Part shown: in pieces, positions 1 to 8,771 of the stretch
Numbering within the stretch: the stretch's first letter is position 1
Layout of the letters: every line of letters begins with the position of its first letter
Assembly: GCA_938041455.1 (NCBI GenBank)
Contig: CALITO010000040.1
Location: forward strand, 1-37,382
DNA: 37,382 nucleotides
Direction: 5' to 3'
Origin: an uncultured bacterium
Lineage (GTDB): Bacteria; Armatimonadota; JACIXR01
Position numbers and translations under genes: made by a program
Notes under the pieces: generated by a model
What the model was told of the DNA's origin: nothing
The model's input: only the letters and a program-made list of their open reading frames with translations
The model's database searches: none

Positions 1-151
1 AAAGTGAAAAGAAACCATCTTTTATTAGCCATTTAACTTGAGAATCTCCTTCTAAAAATTTCTAAATGCTATATTTCTACAAACTTCGTCATCCCTTCAA
101 GGTGGAAGTTGAACGTTCTTTGAATTATTCAACAAAACTGATAGAAATCCT
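1..151. other. Noncoding flank with inverted repeats
   Basis: No gene is visible here. On the minus strand this is the region just downstream of the GH5-like gene. It holds an 8-bp CG-centred palindrome GAACGTTC (111-118), a 13-bp near-palindrome TTGAATTATTCAA (120-132), a 6-bp inverted pair GTTGAA (108-113)/TTCAAC (128-133), and one copy of a 13-nt repeat (126-138). The CG-centred palindrome is the kind of core LacI-family proteins bind, but it is short and no regulated gene is visible to its left. No clear U-tract terminator was seen. Confidence 0.5.
126..138 (-). repeat. 13-nt repeat GTTTTGTTGAATA, copy A
   Basis: This is an exact copy of GTTTTGTTGAATA on the minus strand, 13 nt beyond the stop codon of the GH5-like gene. 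Further copies lie at 2880-2892 (minus) and 35487-35499 (plus). Copies A and B agree over 17 positions with one mismatch (GTTTTGTTGAATArTTC). No -10 box follows at the right distance here, so this copy does not look like a promoter. Confidence 0.8.
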
Positions 152-2833
152 TCAGAGTTTCCCCGAGGGGGAGATGATGTAATATAGGGTGCTATGGCGG
201 AGGGCGAGAGGAGCTACTCCTTTAATTTCTTCAAGGGGATACCCATTCTCGTCCAGCAGGGTAACGCTGAGACGAGAGGCATCTGGACGATGGAGTTGGA
301 TGCTTCCGGAGAAGCGCTTCACCATAATTGGGGGGGTGCCGATGCTCTTAATTTCTCGCACACCCTCGCCTGGGGCAGACCAACCCCTGTTCTGCTCTTC
401 CGACATAACCTGGAGCAGAAGCTTGCGGGAAGTGCTGATGGGGCGATCGTCCAGTGAAAGTAGAAGTATGGCGCCATATTCCATAGGGCTTTCAATGGTA
501 ACATCTTCCAATTTGACCTTTCCAGCCTTGCTTAGGAATCCAAATACTCCTTGCACCTTGGGACTGTTGACTATAACCAAACCCCTTTGGCAATCCCAGA
601 GGAGCTCCTCCGTAGCACTTTTGACGGTGCCTGCGTTTCGGTCGATGAAATTCGCCAGGTTCGCCATTGAAATGGAGGACTTATTTTGGGTGAAATTCAT
701 TGTCACTCGGCCCACGAGAAACGCTAAGGGATCTATGGCATCAATTTTTTCAAAAGCAACGAGGCGGTCTTGAGGTATATCCTTCTTCCGAAGTTCGTCC
801 AGGTTAATGGGAGAGCGGACGGGAGCACCTTTTAAGGCGAAAAGGTCGGAGAGTTTTAAGTTTACCTCCACAACCGTGGGAGCGGTCTTAAGTAAGCCCT
901 TGCGGTAGACGAGGGCAGCTGCGGGGAACTGACCAAATACCGTGGGGGTCTGTAGGGCGAATTTCGTGAGAGAACGAGCCCAAAAAGGACCACTTAGAGC
1001 GAAGAATAAGACGCCATCACCTCCTTGAAGGCTGGTATAGAAGGAAAAAAGAAGAGGGAAATCTGCTCGGAAACGGTTGGGAGGAGTCCAATTCACCTCG
1101 CTAATTATGGAGGGTTTACCGTCGTAGGTTATGTCCATTAAGGGGAGGGAAAAATTCTTGTCCTTGGGTATGAGGAGGGCGCATTGGTCGTCGTAGCGAT
1201 GTCCAACCCTTATGGACCAACCTGCTCCTTCCCCTTCGTGGGGTCCCCCGAAATAACCATGCCTATCCATAACCTCCCCCACTGTATTGCTCCATTTATC
1301 AAGGGGACCAAGACGCACCTCATCAGCAGTAATCCAATTGGAGCAGATGACAAGCCCCTTATAACCTATTTCTTCTTTGAGAAAGCGAACCGTTTCTTCA
1401 AAGAACCTTCTCTGGCGAAGGGCAAGGAAAGTGGCGGTATCCTGAGACCTCTGATCCCTTTCGTTAAAGATGTTCCAAAGATGGAGGAACCCCAATCGTT
1501 TCTCGGCGGGGTTATCTCGTTCGTGCCTCCTCCCTCCCCAAGCGTCCATAGCCTTATCCAAAGAGCCGTATTTCTCCTCCACCCACTGGTAGAATTCATG
1601 TTCAAGAATAGCCATCTGAGGAGTGGGAATGCTATCGTAATTGAAGGTCCAAAAAAGAAGGGAATCCTCGTTGATTAACTCAAAGAGTGCAAGAGCCGGT
1701 TCATCCTTGAGGGTGACCTTAGTATAGGGGTTGATAGTTGTAAGGAGTTCCCTCAGCCACCCACGGTAGATCTCCTGGAACTCGGGATTGAAAAAGAGGA
1801 GGGCGAATGGATTCTGCCCCTTGTAGCCGAGGAAGCCGTCGCCCTCGCTTAGGCGAAGCCAGAGGGGAAAATAAAGGGAAATTTCGGTATAGATACCCTC
1901 TCGCTTCATCGAATAAATGAAGTAGCAGAGCTTATCCAGGTAATCCTTATCCACCTCACGGAAGTTATCCTCCTTCCAGATGGGACCGTGTACCCTTACC
2001 AAATTAACGCCGTATTTAGCGAGGAAGCGGGCAAGATAGTCCACATGTGGCTGAGGCAACCTCACTATATCTGGTCCAGCGTTCACTCCCCAAAACCGTA
2101 TCACTTCTCCAGTCTTACTGTGGATAAAGGAACCATTTTTCACTCTGATAAATCCCTTTTCCCCGGCGAACTTCTCATTGAGGGGGCGGAGGTCTATGGG
2201 CGATGACTTGAAGTCATCCAAGGAAGGGGTGAAGGCAAACCATTGAGGCTCCTCCATTGGCGGAGGGGCTTGGTTCGGTTTAAGCTTACCCATAGGCATC
2301 CAAAACCGAGATATTAAAAGGAAGCAGTCAAAGCAAGCTGCTCCTTCCTTAGCGGTTAATTCAAGCCTAAATCTATGCTCCCCAGCGGTGAGGTGGACTC
2401 GCCCAGCGTAAATCCAGTTGGCAACTACGAAGAGCCTTAATTGCTCCTCATCAAGAAGGGATATATCCCTACCTATATAATGCCATTCTCCATCGTCGAA
2501 GCGCCAGCGGAATGGACCGTGCTTCCAAAACTTGCGGATATAAAAATGATAATCGGAAGTTCGAGGAACCTTAACGATGTATTCAGCAAATTTAGTCTCC
2601 CCACCATAATCGCCGGTGATGCCCAGCCATTGCCCATTGGAAAGAACGGAGGCTTCATCCGGGTTAGCAGGTGCAAAGAAATTTTGCTGAGGGGGAGGGA
2701 AATTGGTTGCCACGGTTTCCTCCCCTTCCCACCAGACCCAAACCGCATCTGTGGATACCACTCCGCATTTGATAGACGATGAGTTCATAACAATCGCCCA
2801 AGCGAAGACCAAATTCCATAACCACTTCTTCAT
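152..2833 (-). CDS. Secreted GH5-like glycoside hydrolase with N-terminal jelly-roll domain
   Basis: The 893-residue product has an N-terminal signal peptide (MKKWLWNLVFAWAIVM). Next comes a region of about 150 residues starting WWEGEE that reads like a carbohydrate-binding jelly roll (about 30-180). A clan GH-A TIM barrel follows from about 225. Typical landmarks are IRFWGVNAG (245-253) and GVNLVRVHGP (275-284), the acid/base Glu389 in ELINED, and the likely nucleophile Glu579 in IISEVNW. A C-terminal beta region of about 200 residues follows. The start at 2833 is chosen because CACCTCC (2840-2846, read as GGAGGTG on the minus strand) sits 6 nt upstream. An upstream in-frame start at 2860 would fall inside the predicted -10 box. 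It probably hydrolyses a polysaccharide outside the cytoplasm. Exact GH family and substrate are uncertain; other GH-A families such as GH39 are possible. Confidence 0.8.
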   Translation of the reverse strand: MKKWLWNLVFAWAIVMNSSSIKCGVVSTDAVWVWWEGEETVATNFPPPQQNFFAPANPDEASVLSNGQWLGITGDYGGETKFAEYIVKVPRTSDYHFYIRKFWKHGPFRWRFDDGEWHYIGRDISLLDEEQLRLFVVANWIYAGRVHLTAGEHRFRLELTAKEGAACFDCFLLISRFWMPMGKLKPNQAPPPMEEPQWFAFTPSLDDFKSSPIDLRPLNEKFAGEKGFIRVKNGSFIHSKTGEVIRFWGVNAGPDIVRLPQPHVDYLARFLAKYGVNLVRVHGPIWKEDNFREVDKDYLDKLCYFIYSMKREGIYTEISLYFPLWLRLSEGDGFLGYKGQNPFALLFFNPEFQEIYRGWLRELLTTINPYTKVTLKDEPALALFELINEDSLLFWTFNYDSIPTPQMAILEHEFYQWVEEKYGSLDKAMDAWGGRRHERDNPAEKRLGFLHLWNIFNERDQRSQDTATFLALRQRRFFEETVRFLKEEIGYKGLVICSNWITADEVRLGPLDKWSNTVGEVMDRHGYFGGPHEGEGAGWSIRVGHRYDDQCALLIPKDKNFSLPLMDITYDGKPSIISEVNWTPPNRFRADFPLLFSFYTSLQGGDGVLFFALSGPFWARSLTKFALQTPTVFGQFPAAALVYRKGLLKTAPTVVEVNLKLSDLFALKGAPVRSPINLDELRKKDIPQDRLVAFEKIDAIDPLAFLVGRVTMNFTQNKSSISMANLANFIDRNAGTVKSATEELLWDCQRGLVIVNSPKVQGVFGFLSKAGKVKLEDVTIESPMEYGAILLLSLDDRPISTSRKLLLQVMSEEQNRGWSAPGEGVREIKSIGTPPIMVKRFSGSIQLHRPDASRLSVTLLDENGYPLEEIKGVAPLALRHSTLYYIISPSGKL

Positions 2834-2858
2834 ACCTTTCACCTCCACTTCTTCCAAC

Positions 2859-2886
2859 ATTATAAATCCTGTCTCGAACTATTCAA
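2859..2886 (-). promoter_or_regulatory. Sigma70-type promoter of the GH5-like gene
   Basis: On the minus strand, -35 TTGAAT (2881-2886) and a perfect -10 TATAAT (2859-2864) are separated by 16 nt. Transcription would begin near 2852, about 20 nt before the start codon. The -35 box is the inner part of the 13-nt repeat copy B, so this promoter may derive from a repeated element. Confidence 0.7.
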
Positions 2887-2892
2887 CAAAAC
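2880..2892 (-). repeat. 13-nt repeat GTTTTGTTGAATA, copy B
   Basis: This second exact copy lies upstream of the GH5-like gene in the same orientation as copy A, so the gene is bracketed by direct repeats about 2.75 kb apart. It provides the -35 hexamer TTGAAT. Confidence 0.8.
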
Positions 2893-2902
2893 CATTTTAA
2901 AA

Positions 2903-2931
2903 TTTACAATCACTCAGGGTAAAAATATAAT
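2903..2931 (+). promoter_or_regulatory. Sigma70-type promoter of the carbohydrate operon
   Basis: TTTACA (2903-2908) and a perfect TATAAT (2926-2931) have the ideal 17-nt spacing. This places the start of transcription about 25 nt before the ATG at 2964. It is back to back with the promoter of the GH5-like gene, so one regulator binding here could control both units. Confidence 0.75.
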
Positions 2932-2963
2932 TACAGGTAAAACCAATTAGGGGGTCTACTTTT

Positions 2964-5648
2964 ATGAGAAATTTCTTATTGCTTTTGTTTTTTATAAGTT
3001 GGGCTTTCTGCCAAACCCAATATGGTGCTTTGTCCCTTGAAACTCCGCCTACCATAGATGGAGATCTATCCGAGTATCAGGATAAGATGTTCATCTTCCT
3101 TCCCCATAGCGATATTCCCGAGACCCTGTGGCGGGGACCGCAGGATGCAGAGGCTAAGATTTGGATGTGCTGGGACAAGGGCAATCTATATATCGCAAGC
3201 GAGGTATGGGATGATTTCCTCGCCCAGAAAGGTGAGCCTTGGCAGGAAAGCCTCCAACTATGTCTCGCTCCTGACTTGGAGATAACTTGCTCCGCCCTAC
3301 AAAATAAGCTCTTCGCTTTCAAAAATGGCGTTCCCCTTGAAGTGTCTTTCCCTTACGCTATGAAATCAACCAACGCCTCCTACCAAGTAGAGATCGCTAT
3401 CCCTTGGAGCCTCCTCGAAATAACTCCTCCAGCAACCGCGTCAGAAGAAGTAGTAAAGGAACTATCTTTGAAGTTCAACGCAGTCTTATATGACACTGAT
3501 ATGGGTAGCTACCGTGGCTACCTCTCCTGGGCACCGGTAAAGGATTGGAAAGAGGGAATGGGGATAGTCAGAGATACTTCCCAATTCGGCGATGTAAGGG
3601 TTTCCACCCAACCCATCGCCACCCTGCAAATCGCCTTCTTCTTCGCTCCTTCCCCCCTCTATGTCAGCGATGAGGATGTAGATATCGTGCCCTGGCTTAT
3701 GTTCAATAGTGATTTCAAAGGGAAGTTTAGATTTACTTTGAAGAGAGGCGAGGAAACGCTTTTGGAGAAAGAAGAACAGTTGGAGAAACCGGCGGGCTTT
3801 TCTCCCTTCACCATTCGTTGGGATGCGAGGGGAAAACCAGAGGGTTCATACATAGCTGAGGCAGAGTTGACCATAGAGGGAATGGAAATAACGCCGAGCG
3901 CTACTTTAACTATAAATAAATACGACGCCCAAAGGCTCGCTAACTCGCTTCAAGAAGAACTCAACAATATGGCACAGTCTATTGCCCAAATTCAACCTCC
4001 CAAGAACTGGCGGGATGCGGTTATCGTCTTACAAGGGAACGCTTGGCAATCACGAGCATCCCCCCTTCTGGAACTTATTCACAAAAAGATAAAGGAAACA
4101 GCCCAAGCCGACCCTGATGCTTGTGTCTTGGCGAAGGCTTTCCTTTGGAATAGTAGGGAAGATGTGGCGATGTTAAAAGGGAGCTCGGCTCTTATAAGGA
4201 GAGAGTTCCAATCCCCTGCCCTTCAACCTTTTCCCACCCTTAAGTTGCCCGCATCCAAAGAGCTAACCTATGTTTGGAATTGGGAAAGATGGCAGGAAGG
4301 CGGTTCCTATGAACGACTGAGTTTGCTTTATGCTAATCTGCCGATAGCCAGCGCCGCGCTTTGGACCCATCAGAACCCGGCGGTTCTTTCCCTCCAAATG
4401 GATTCTCTTCTTGGGGATCTGGGGGACTCTTTCATCTCCTCAGAAAAGATAGGAGGTGCCGACTGGCAGGGATTGATAGTAGTGTCTCCGCAGGGTGGGG
4501 CTCGGCTAATAACCCTCCAAGGAAATAATCTTTGGCTCTTTGAGGCATTGAGCAGAGAGGCTTGTCTTTTCCTCTTGAATTCCGCCCTCTCAGGTAAGCC
4601 CATTTCAAAGATTGATAGCCTCCTTCCCCCCTTACAGCCCGACATATTCGTTGAGGATGTGGGTAATGCTATAGGTTTTAATTTCTCCACTGCTTGCTTC
4701 TTCGCTGCGAAGGATGATAGGGAATCCCTTCTCCTTGCCCAAGCACTGAGGGATAAGGTTGGGGGTAAAATGGCGAGGTTGGAGGAGGTGAACCGCTATA
4801 AGGATGTGGTGATAGTGGGCTCCACCGCCCTCCATCAATTGATAAGCGGTTTTAAACTGCCCGCCCCCGAACGAACCGCTTACATCCTCTCCCGCTACCT
4901 TTGGGGGAAGAACTTGTTGATTCTGGTAGGCAAGGAGCCCGAGGGAACCCGTCTTGCGGTGGAGGTTCTGGGAGATTTGATAGATTATATAAAGGATAGG
5001 AAGATGCTGGTAGGTGATGTGCAATCCTTCACAGCGTTTTCATCCGGCGAGCTGTCCCCTCTCCAGCTTTGTCTCTCCGCAATGGGGGGACTTTGCGATT
5101 TTCTTGGAATAGCGGATAAGGGGACAAGAGAGGGAGCAAAGGACGCCCTCTGGCTCTCCGCTGAGAAAAGTTGGAAATTGACCATCCTCCCAGGAGAAAC
5201 TTTCTCCTTCTCAAAAGGAAATATAGTGAGCCTTGGAACTATTGAGAGGGTTGACCCGGAGCAGGAGATAAGGGACCTTCTTTCTTCTATACATCAGGCA
5301 GGAGGTATAGCTATATTAGGAGGAAAGGACGAGAGCCTTCGGGGGCTCCCTTTTGACGCCTGGCTTATGGGGCGGGTGGGAAGCAGGTGGAAGGGAAAGC
5401 CGTTCGTTGCCGGAACAATGGGAGATTTTTCCTCCTCTTCAAGGACGATTGTCTGCAGTAAGGGAGAAGGTATTTACGACATCTTATCAGCGATAAGAAG
5501 GGGAGATTGCCTTGCCTTTTCCCCCTATCAAAGACTGGGGAGCGAGAAGGTTAATAGAATATTGAATATTTTGATAGATGAAAGGGCCCAACTTTCAAGA
5601 ATGTTCGAGGAAAGGGTGAGGGAAAAAGCTGGTGCTTTCTCATATTGA
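2964..5648 (+). CDS. Exported CBM9-like protein with degenerate C-terminal PHP (CehA/McbA-like) domain
   Basis: The 894-residue product begins with a signal peptide (MRNFLLLLFFISWAFC; the Cys may be a lipobox-like residue but this is weak). A CBM9-like domain follows (about 21-215: IDGDLSEY, then KIWMCWDKGNLYIASEVWDD). The middle (about 230-680) is unassigned beta/alpha sequence; around 625-675 it has a GKNLLILVGKEPEGTRLA segment reminiscent of domains preceding GH catalytic cores. The C-terminus (684-880) follows the order of a PHP domain, but its metal ligands are replaced: GDVQSFT for GDLHxHT, SSG for SDG, ADK for TDH, GNI for GHV, and GGK for AHP. AGGGGG-type ribosome site upstream. It is the first gene of a three-gene operon with overlapping or 2-nt junctions. 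A surface sugar-binding role is inferred; hydrolase activity is unlikely. Confidence 0.7.
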   Translation: MRNFLLLLFFISWAFCQTQYGALSLETPPTIDGDLSEYQDKMFIFLPHSDIPETLWRGPQDAEAKIWMCWDKGNLYIASEVWDDFLAQKGEPWQESLQLCLAPDLEITCSALQNKLFAFKNGVPLEVSFPYAMKSTNASYQVEIAIPWSLLEITPPATASEEVVKELSLKFNAVLYDTDMGSYRGYLSWAPVKDWKEGMGIVRDTSQFGDVRVSTQPIATLQIAFFFAPSPLYVSDEDVDIVPWLMFNSDFKGKFRFTLKRGEETLLEKEEQLEKPAGFSPFTIRWDARGKPEGSYIAEAELTIEGMEITPSATLTINKYDAQRLANSLQEELNNMAQSIAQIQPPKNWRDAVIVLQGNAWQSRASPLLELIHKKIKETAQADPDACVLAKAFLWNSREDVAMLKGSSALIRREFQSPALQPFPTLKLPASKELTYVWNWERWQEGGSYERLSLLYANLPIASAALWTHQNPAVLSLQMDSLLGDLGDSFISSEKIGGADWQGLIVVSPQGGARLITLQGNNLWLFEALSREACLFLLNSALSGKPISKIDSLLPPLQPDIFVEDVGNAIGFNFSTACFFAAKDDRESLLLAQALRDKVGGKMARLEEVNRYKDVVIVGSTALHQLISGFKLPAPERTAYILSRYLWGKNLLILVGKEPEGTRLAVEVLGDLIDYIKDRKMLVGDVQSFTAFSSGELSPLQLCLSAMGGLCDFLGIADKGTREGAKDALWLSAEKSWKLTILPGETFSFSKGNIVSLGTIERVDPEQEIRDLLSSIHQAGGIAILGGKDESLRGLPFDAWLMGRVGSRWKGKPFVAGTMGDFSSSSRTIVCSKGEGIYDILSAIRRGDCLAFSPYQRLGSEKVNRILNILIDERAQLSRMFEERVREKAGAFSY

Positions 5649-5668
5649 CCCCTCCTGAGGTAATGCCC

Positions 5669-7240
5669 ATGGAGAAACTACCCTGGTATTCCCCAGATCT
5701 AATTAAAAGACTGGAACTTGCCACCCAATATCTATCGGGAATGATAGACAAAGACAGGGACGATGAACCCTATTTTTACATTGCCCGTAGGGATGACGGA
5801 ACCGCTTTTGCGGGGCACGCTATAGAGATAGGTATTCCCCATGTCACGGGAAGAGCTATAGACGCTCTCTTCTTTACGGAGGAAGTTGTTGGCCGCCCTG
5901 TTCCAGAGCACGCTGAGGAGATATATACACGGTATCTTCTCCAGTGCTACGACAACGAGGATTCACTTCCTTCCTTCTATCACCCTGAGACGGGAAAGCG
6001 CGGTGTCGAATTTCACAATATGAGGGAAGGATTGGAAGGCTTAACCTGGCTGATCAAAAGGAGAAACAACCAAAAAGCAAAGGATTTTGCCGATAAAATG
6101 CTGCGCACACTTGCTAGTATAACCGACGAAAAAGGAATGCTTTCCCTTGAACTGGTAAAGAAGATAGGGCGTGAGGGGGTATTCCAGGGTATAGGTGATG
6201 TACAGACAACCACAGCTGGACGCCTTGTTGGTCCGCTGGTATGGTATTACAAAGTTACTGGCGACCCTTTGGCTTTAGAGTTAGCCGATAAATACGCCCG
6301 AAATGTTATGGAACGCTCGTTCACTAAAGAGGGTTTACTGACAGACTTTGCGGGAAACCATATCCACTCCATAACCTCATCCCTCAGTGGCATATTGGAA
6401 TACGCCCTGGTGATGAAGGACGAGGAACTAACAGAAAAGGTGTGGAAGGTCTATGAGGTAGGATTAAGGGAATTCTACAGTAGTTATGGCTGGTGTAAAG
6501 AGATAGCTTGGACGGAATCAGATCAAGGTGAGGTCAACCAGATAGGCGACCTCGTCCAAATTCAGCTTCTCTTAGCGAAAGAAAAGGACACAAGATATTA
6601 TTCTCAAGCGGAGATATTTATGCGCTCTGCTCTCCTTCCCAGCCAGGTCTTAGAGAACGATTTCATAAAGGAGAATCCAAGCCCCAAGGGCGATTTTGAG
6701 AGAAATATGAAGGGGAGAATAATAGGGGGATTTGGGTTCCCTACACCCAGCGCTCATCTCCAAGCGCCTGATTCCCCCATCAATACCATTGATATAACCC
6801 AAGGGGCAGTCCAAGCAATTTGCAGGTTCACCCAACATATCATCACCCAAACCCCCCTTGGTATTCAGGTTAACCTTCTATTTAGCTGGGAGAACGAGTT
6901 AGCAAAGGTCGAAAGCTTCTTGCCCAAAGAGGGAAAGCTCGTAATCCATCCTAAAAAGCCAACGAACCTATTGGTGCGAATACCAAGGTGTATAGTTCCC
7001 AGCTCCCTTAGGGCAAGAGCGAACGGTGTAGAGATAGAAGGCAAGCGGTTTAGTGAATATCTTCTCCTACCAAATAGTTCCACAAAGACTGAATTTCTGG
7101 TAACCTTTGCTCCTGAACGGTATGAAACATTTGAATTTATTAACCACAAACCCTATAAGATAAATTGGTTTGGTGAACAGGTCATCGGCATATCCCCAGT
7201 AAGTGGTATTTATCCACTCTTCGGAGAAGGGAGGTTTTAA
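5669..7240 (+). CDS. GH127-like (alpha/alpha)6 glycosidase (DUF1680-related)
   Basis: The 523-residue product has no signal peptide, so it is probably cytoplasmic. The N-terminal 380 residues are helical and Trp/Tyr-rich, with HVTGRAIDALFF, EFHNMREGLEGLTWL and HIHSITSSLSG segments. The C-terminus is a beta domain with LLVRIPRCIV and RARANGVEI, similar in layout to the end of beta-L-arabinofuranosidase (GH127) proteins, whose function is to release arabinose. A possible catalytic Cys-Glu neighbourhood is YGWCKEIAWTESDQGE, but it cannot be aligned with confidence. An in-frame TTG at 5645 overlaps the upstream stop but has no ribosome site, whereas GAGGT (5657-5661) lies 7 nt before the ATG at 5669, so the later start is preferred. 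The family is moderately sure, the substrate unknown; GH88/105-type proteins share the fold. Confidence 0.6.
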   Translation: MEKLPWYSPDLIKRLELATQYLSGMIDKDRDDEPYFYIARRDDGTAFAGHAIEIGIPHVTGRAIDALFFTEEVVGRPVPEHAEEIYTRYLLQCYDNEDSLPSFYHPETGKRGVEFHNMREGLEGLTWLIKRRNNQKAKDFADKMLRTLASITDEKGMLSLELVKKIGREGVFQGIGDVQTTTAGRLVGPLVWYYKVTGDPLALELADKYARNVMERSFTKEGLLTDFAGNHIHSITSSLSGILEYALVMKDEELTEKVWKVYEVGLREFYSSYGWCKEIAWTESDQGEVNQIGDLVQIQLLLAKEKDTRYYSQAEIFMRSALLPSQVLENDFIKENPSPKGDFERNMKGRIIGGFGFPTPSAHLQAPDSPINTIDITQGAVQAICRFTQHIITQTPLGIQVNLLFSWENELAKVESFLPKEGKLVIHPKKPTNLLVRIPRCIVPSSLRARANGVEIEGKRFSEYLLLPNSSTKTEFLVTFAPERYETFEFINHKPYKINWFGEQVIGISPVSGIYPLFGEGRF

Positions 7241-7242
7241 CA

Positions 7243-8760
7243 ATGTTGATAATTCTTTTAGCATTAGGAGTAGTTGGGGGCACTTTCGGTGAGGATTTGC
7301 TCGTTTGGACCGAGCCCGCTACATTGAAGGTCTTCAAGGATAGCGAGCCCAAAATTGGGCGTTCCCGACTGATACTGCACTGCGCTCGCAACGAATATGA
7401 ATCAGGGCAGATAGTTTTACGAGCGGAAGAGAAACCCCTCAGGATAACAAATGTCAAGGCATATCCTCTAAAAGGACCAAGAGGTAGCACAATCGGAGCG
7501 GAAAATATCCAAATCCGCTTAGTTGGTTATGTGTTAGTAAGACATGAAAACAAGTTTTATCCTGACCCCCTACCCCCCTTCCGCCCCTTTGAGATACAAC
7601 CTGGGGAGAATCAACCCCTCTTGGTAACTGTATATGTGCCAAAAGAAGCAATAGCAGGAAGATATACTGGGAACATAGAGATAAGTTTGGAGGATAAGAG
7701 GAGGATAGAAGTTCCGATATCCTTAGAAGTATGGGATTTCGTTTTGCCTGACAAGCCTTCAAGCGAAACAGCCTTTGGGTTGTGGGAAGATTCAATTAGT
7801 AAGTTTGAGGTAGTCCAACCAGGGAGTCCTGAGGCGAAAGCTATGTATGAAAAGTATTATTGGCTTCTGGTGGAGCACCGCATCAGTCCCTATTCCATGC
7901 CGGTGGACATATTATCTCCCGAAGCGGATAGATATCTAAACGATCCTCGTGTGACGACCTTCCTCATACCCTACAGCGACGATGTGGAAGAAATGAGGAA
8001 GAGAGTGGAATATGCTCGTAAGAAAGGATGGTTGGACAAGGCGTACTTCTATCCTCTTGATGAGCCCGTCACCAAGGAGCATTATGAGGAGCTAAAGAGA
8101 AGGGTGGAGAAAATAAAGAGCATAGACCCGAATTTGCGTATTGTTTCCCCCTTCTACCGGGGTCCCGATTTCAGTGAGGAGACCGCTTACGAAGCGTTAG
8201 ATGGCATAATCAATATATGGTGTGCGGTGAGCAGTTATTTTGACCCCCAAAAACAGTTAGCCAAGAAGGAGAGGGGGGAATCCTCTTGGTGGTATGTTTG
8301 CTGTGGGCCCGGTTCTCCTTATGCGAATTTTCACATCACGATGGACGCTATTGACCATCGCATCCTGATGTGGCAGCAGAAGAAGTATCGGGTGGATGGG
8401 CTTCTTTATTGGGGCGTTAACTATTGGCTCGGAACCACTGACCCCTGGGAGGATATGGCAACGGTTAAGGGTATAAACCCCGATCTCTATGGTGATGGTT
8501 CACTGCTCTACCCAGGGAAGAAGATAGGGGTCGACGGACCTATTGCCTCCCTAAGGCTGGAAATGATAAGGAATGGCTTTGAAGACTACGAGTATCTCAC
8601 CTTGCTAGAGAAAATGGTGGGCAGGGAAGCAGTGGAGAAAGCAATAGACGAGGTGGTTACAGATATGACCCACTTCACAAAGGACCCTGCCCTTTTGGAA
8701 AAGGTAAGGGCTAAGATAGCGAAGGAAATAGAAAAAAGAAAAGGACGTTTGGGGAAGTAA
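7243..8760 (+). CDS. Secreted DUF4091 (GH123-like) protein
   Basis: The 505-residue product has a short signal peptide (MLIILLALGVVGGTFG). The N-terminal beta domain carries the family phrase ARNEYESGQIVLRA (about 44-57). A TIM-barrel region follows with the adjacent Asp-Glu pair in FYPLDEPVTKEH (about 270-281), equivalent to the paired acidic residues used by GH123 N-acetylgalactosaminidases. The C-terminal SLRLEMIRNGFEDYEYL is the signature of DUF4091. It begins 2 nt after the upstream stop, and its AGGGAGG ribosome site lies inside the end of that gene, so it is translated as part of the operon. The retained acidic pair suggests an active enzyme on amino-sugar or other glycans, but the substrate is not predictable. 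Confidence 0.8.
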   Translation: MLIILLALGVVGGTFGEDLLVWTEPATLKVFKDSEPKIGRSRLILHCARNEYESGQIVLRAEEKPLRITNVKAYPLKGPRGSTIGAENIQIRLVGYVLVRHENKFYPDPLPPFRPFEIQPGENQPLLVTVYVPKEAIAGRYTGNIEISLEDKRRIEVPISLEVWDFVLPDKPSSETAFGLWEDSISKFEVVQPGSPEAKAMYEKYYWLLVEHRISPYSMPVDILSPEADRYLNDPRVTTFLIPYSDDVEEMRKRVEYARKKGWLDKAYFYPLDEPVTKEHYEELKRRVEKIKSIDPNLRIVSPFYRGPDFSEETAYEALDGIINIWCAVSSYFDPQKQLAKKERGESSWWYVCCGPGSPYANFHITMDAIDHRILMWQQKKYRVDGLLYWGVNYWLGTTDPWEDMATVKGINPDLYGDGSLLYPGKKIGVDGPIASLRLEMIRNGFEDYEYLTLLEKMVGREAVEKAIDEVVTDMTHFTKDPALLEKVRAKIAKEIEKRKGRLGK

Positions 8761-8771
8761 TTCTCTAACGG

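Noticed and set aside
1184-1678. 164-codon plus-strand open frame
   Set aside because: It lies wholly inside and antisense to the GH5-like gene, whose translation has clear family motifs; it has no ribosome site or recognisable protein.
126-2892. Complete insertion sequence or transposon around the GH5-like gene
   Set aside because: The flanking repeats are direct rather than inverted, no transposase is encoded, and no target duplication was seen.
5645-5668. TTG start for the GH127-like gene overlapping the upstream stop
   Set aside because: No ribosome site precedes it, while GAGGT is correctly placed for the ATG at 5669.
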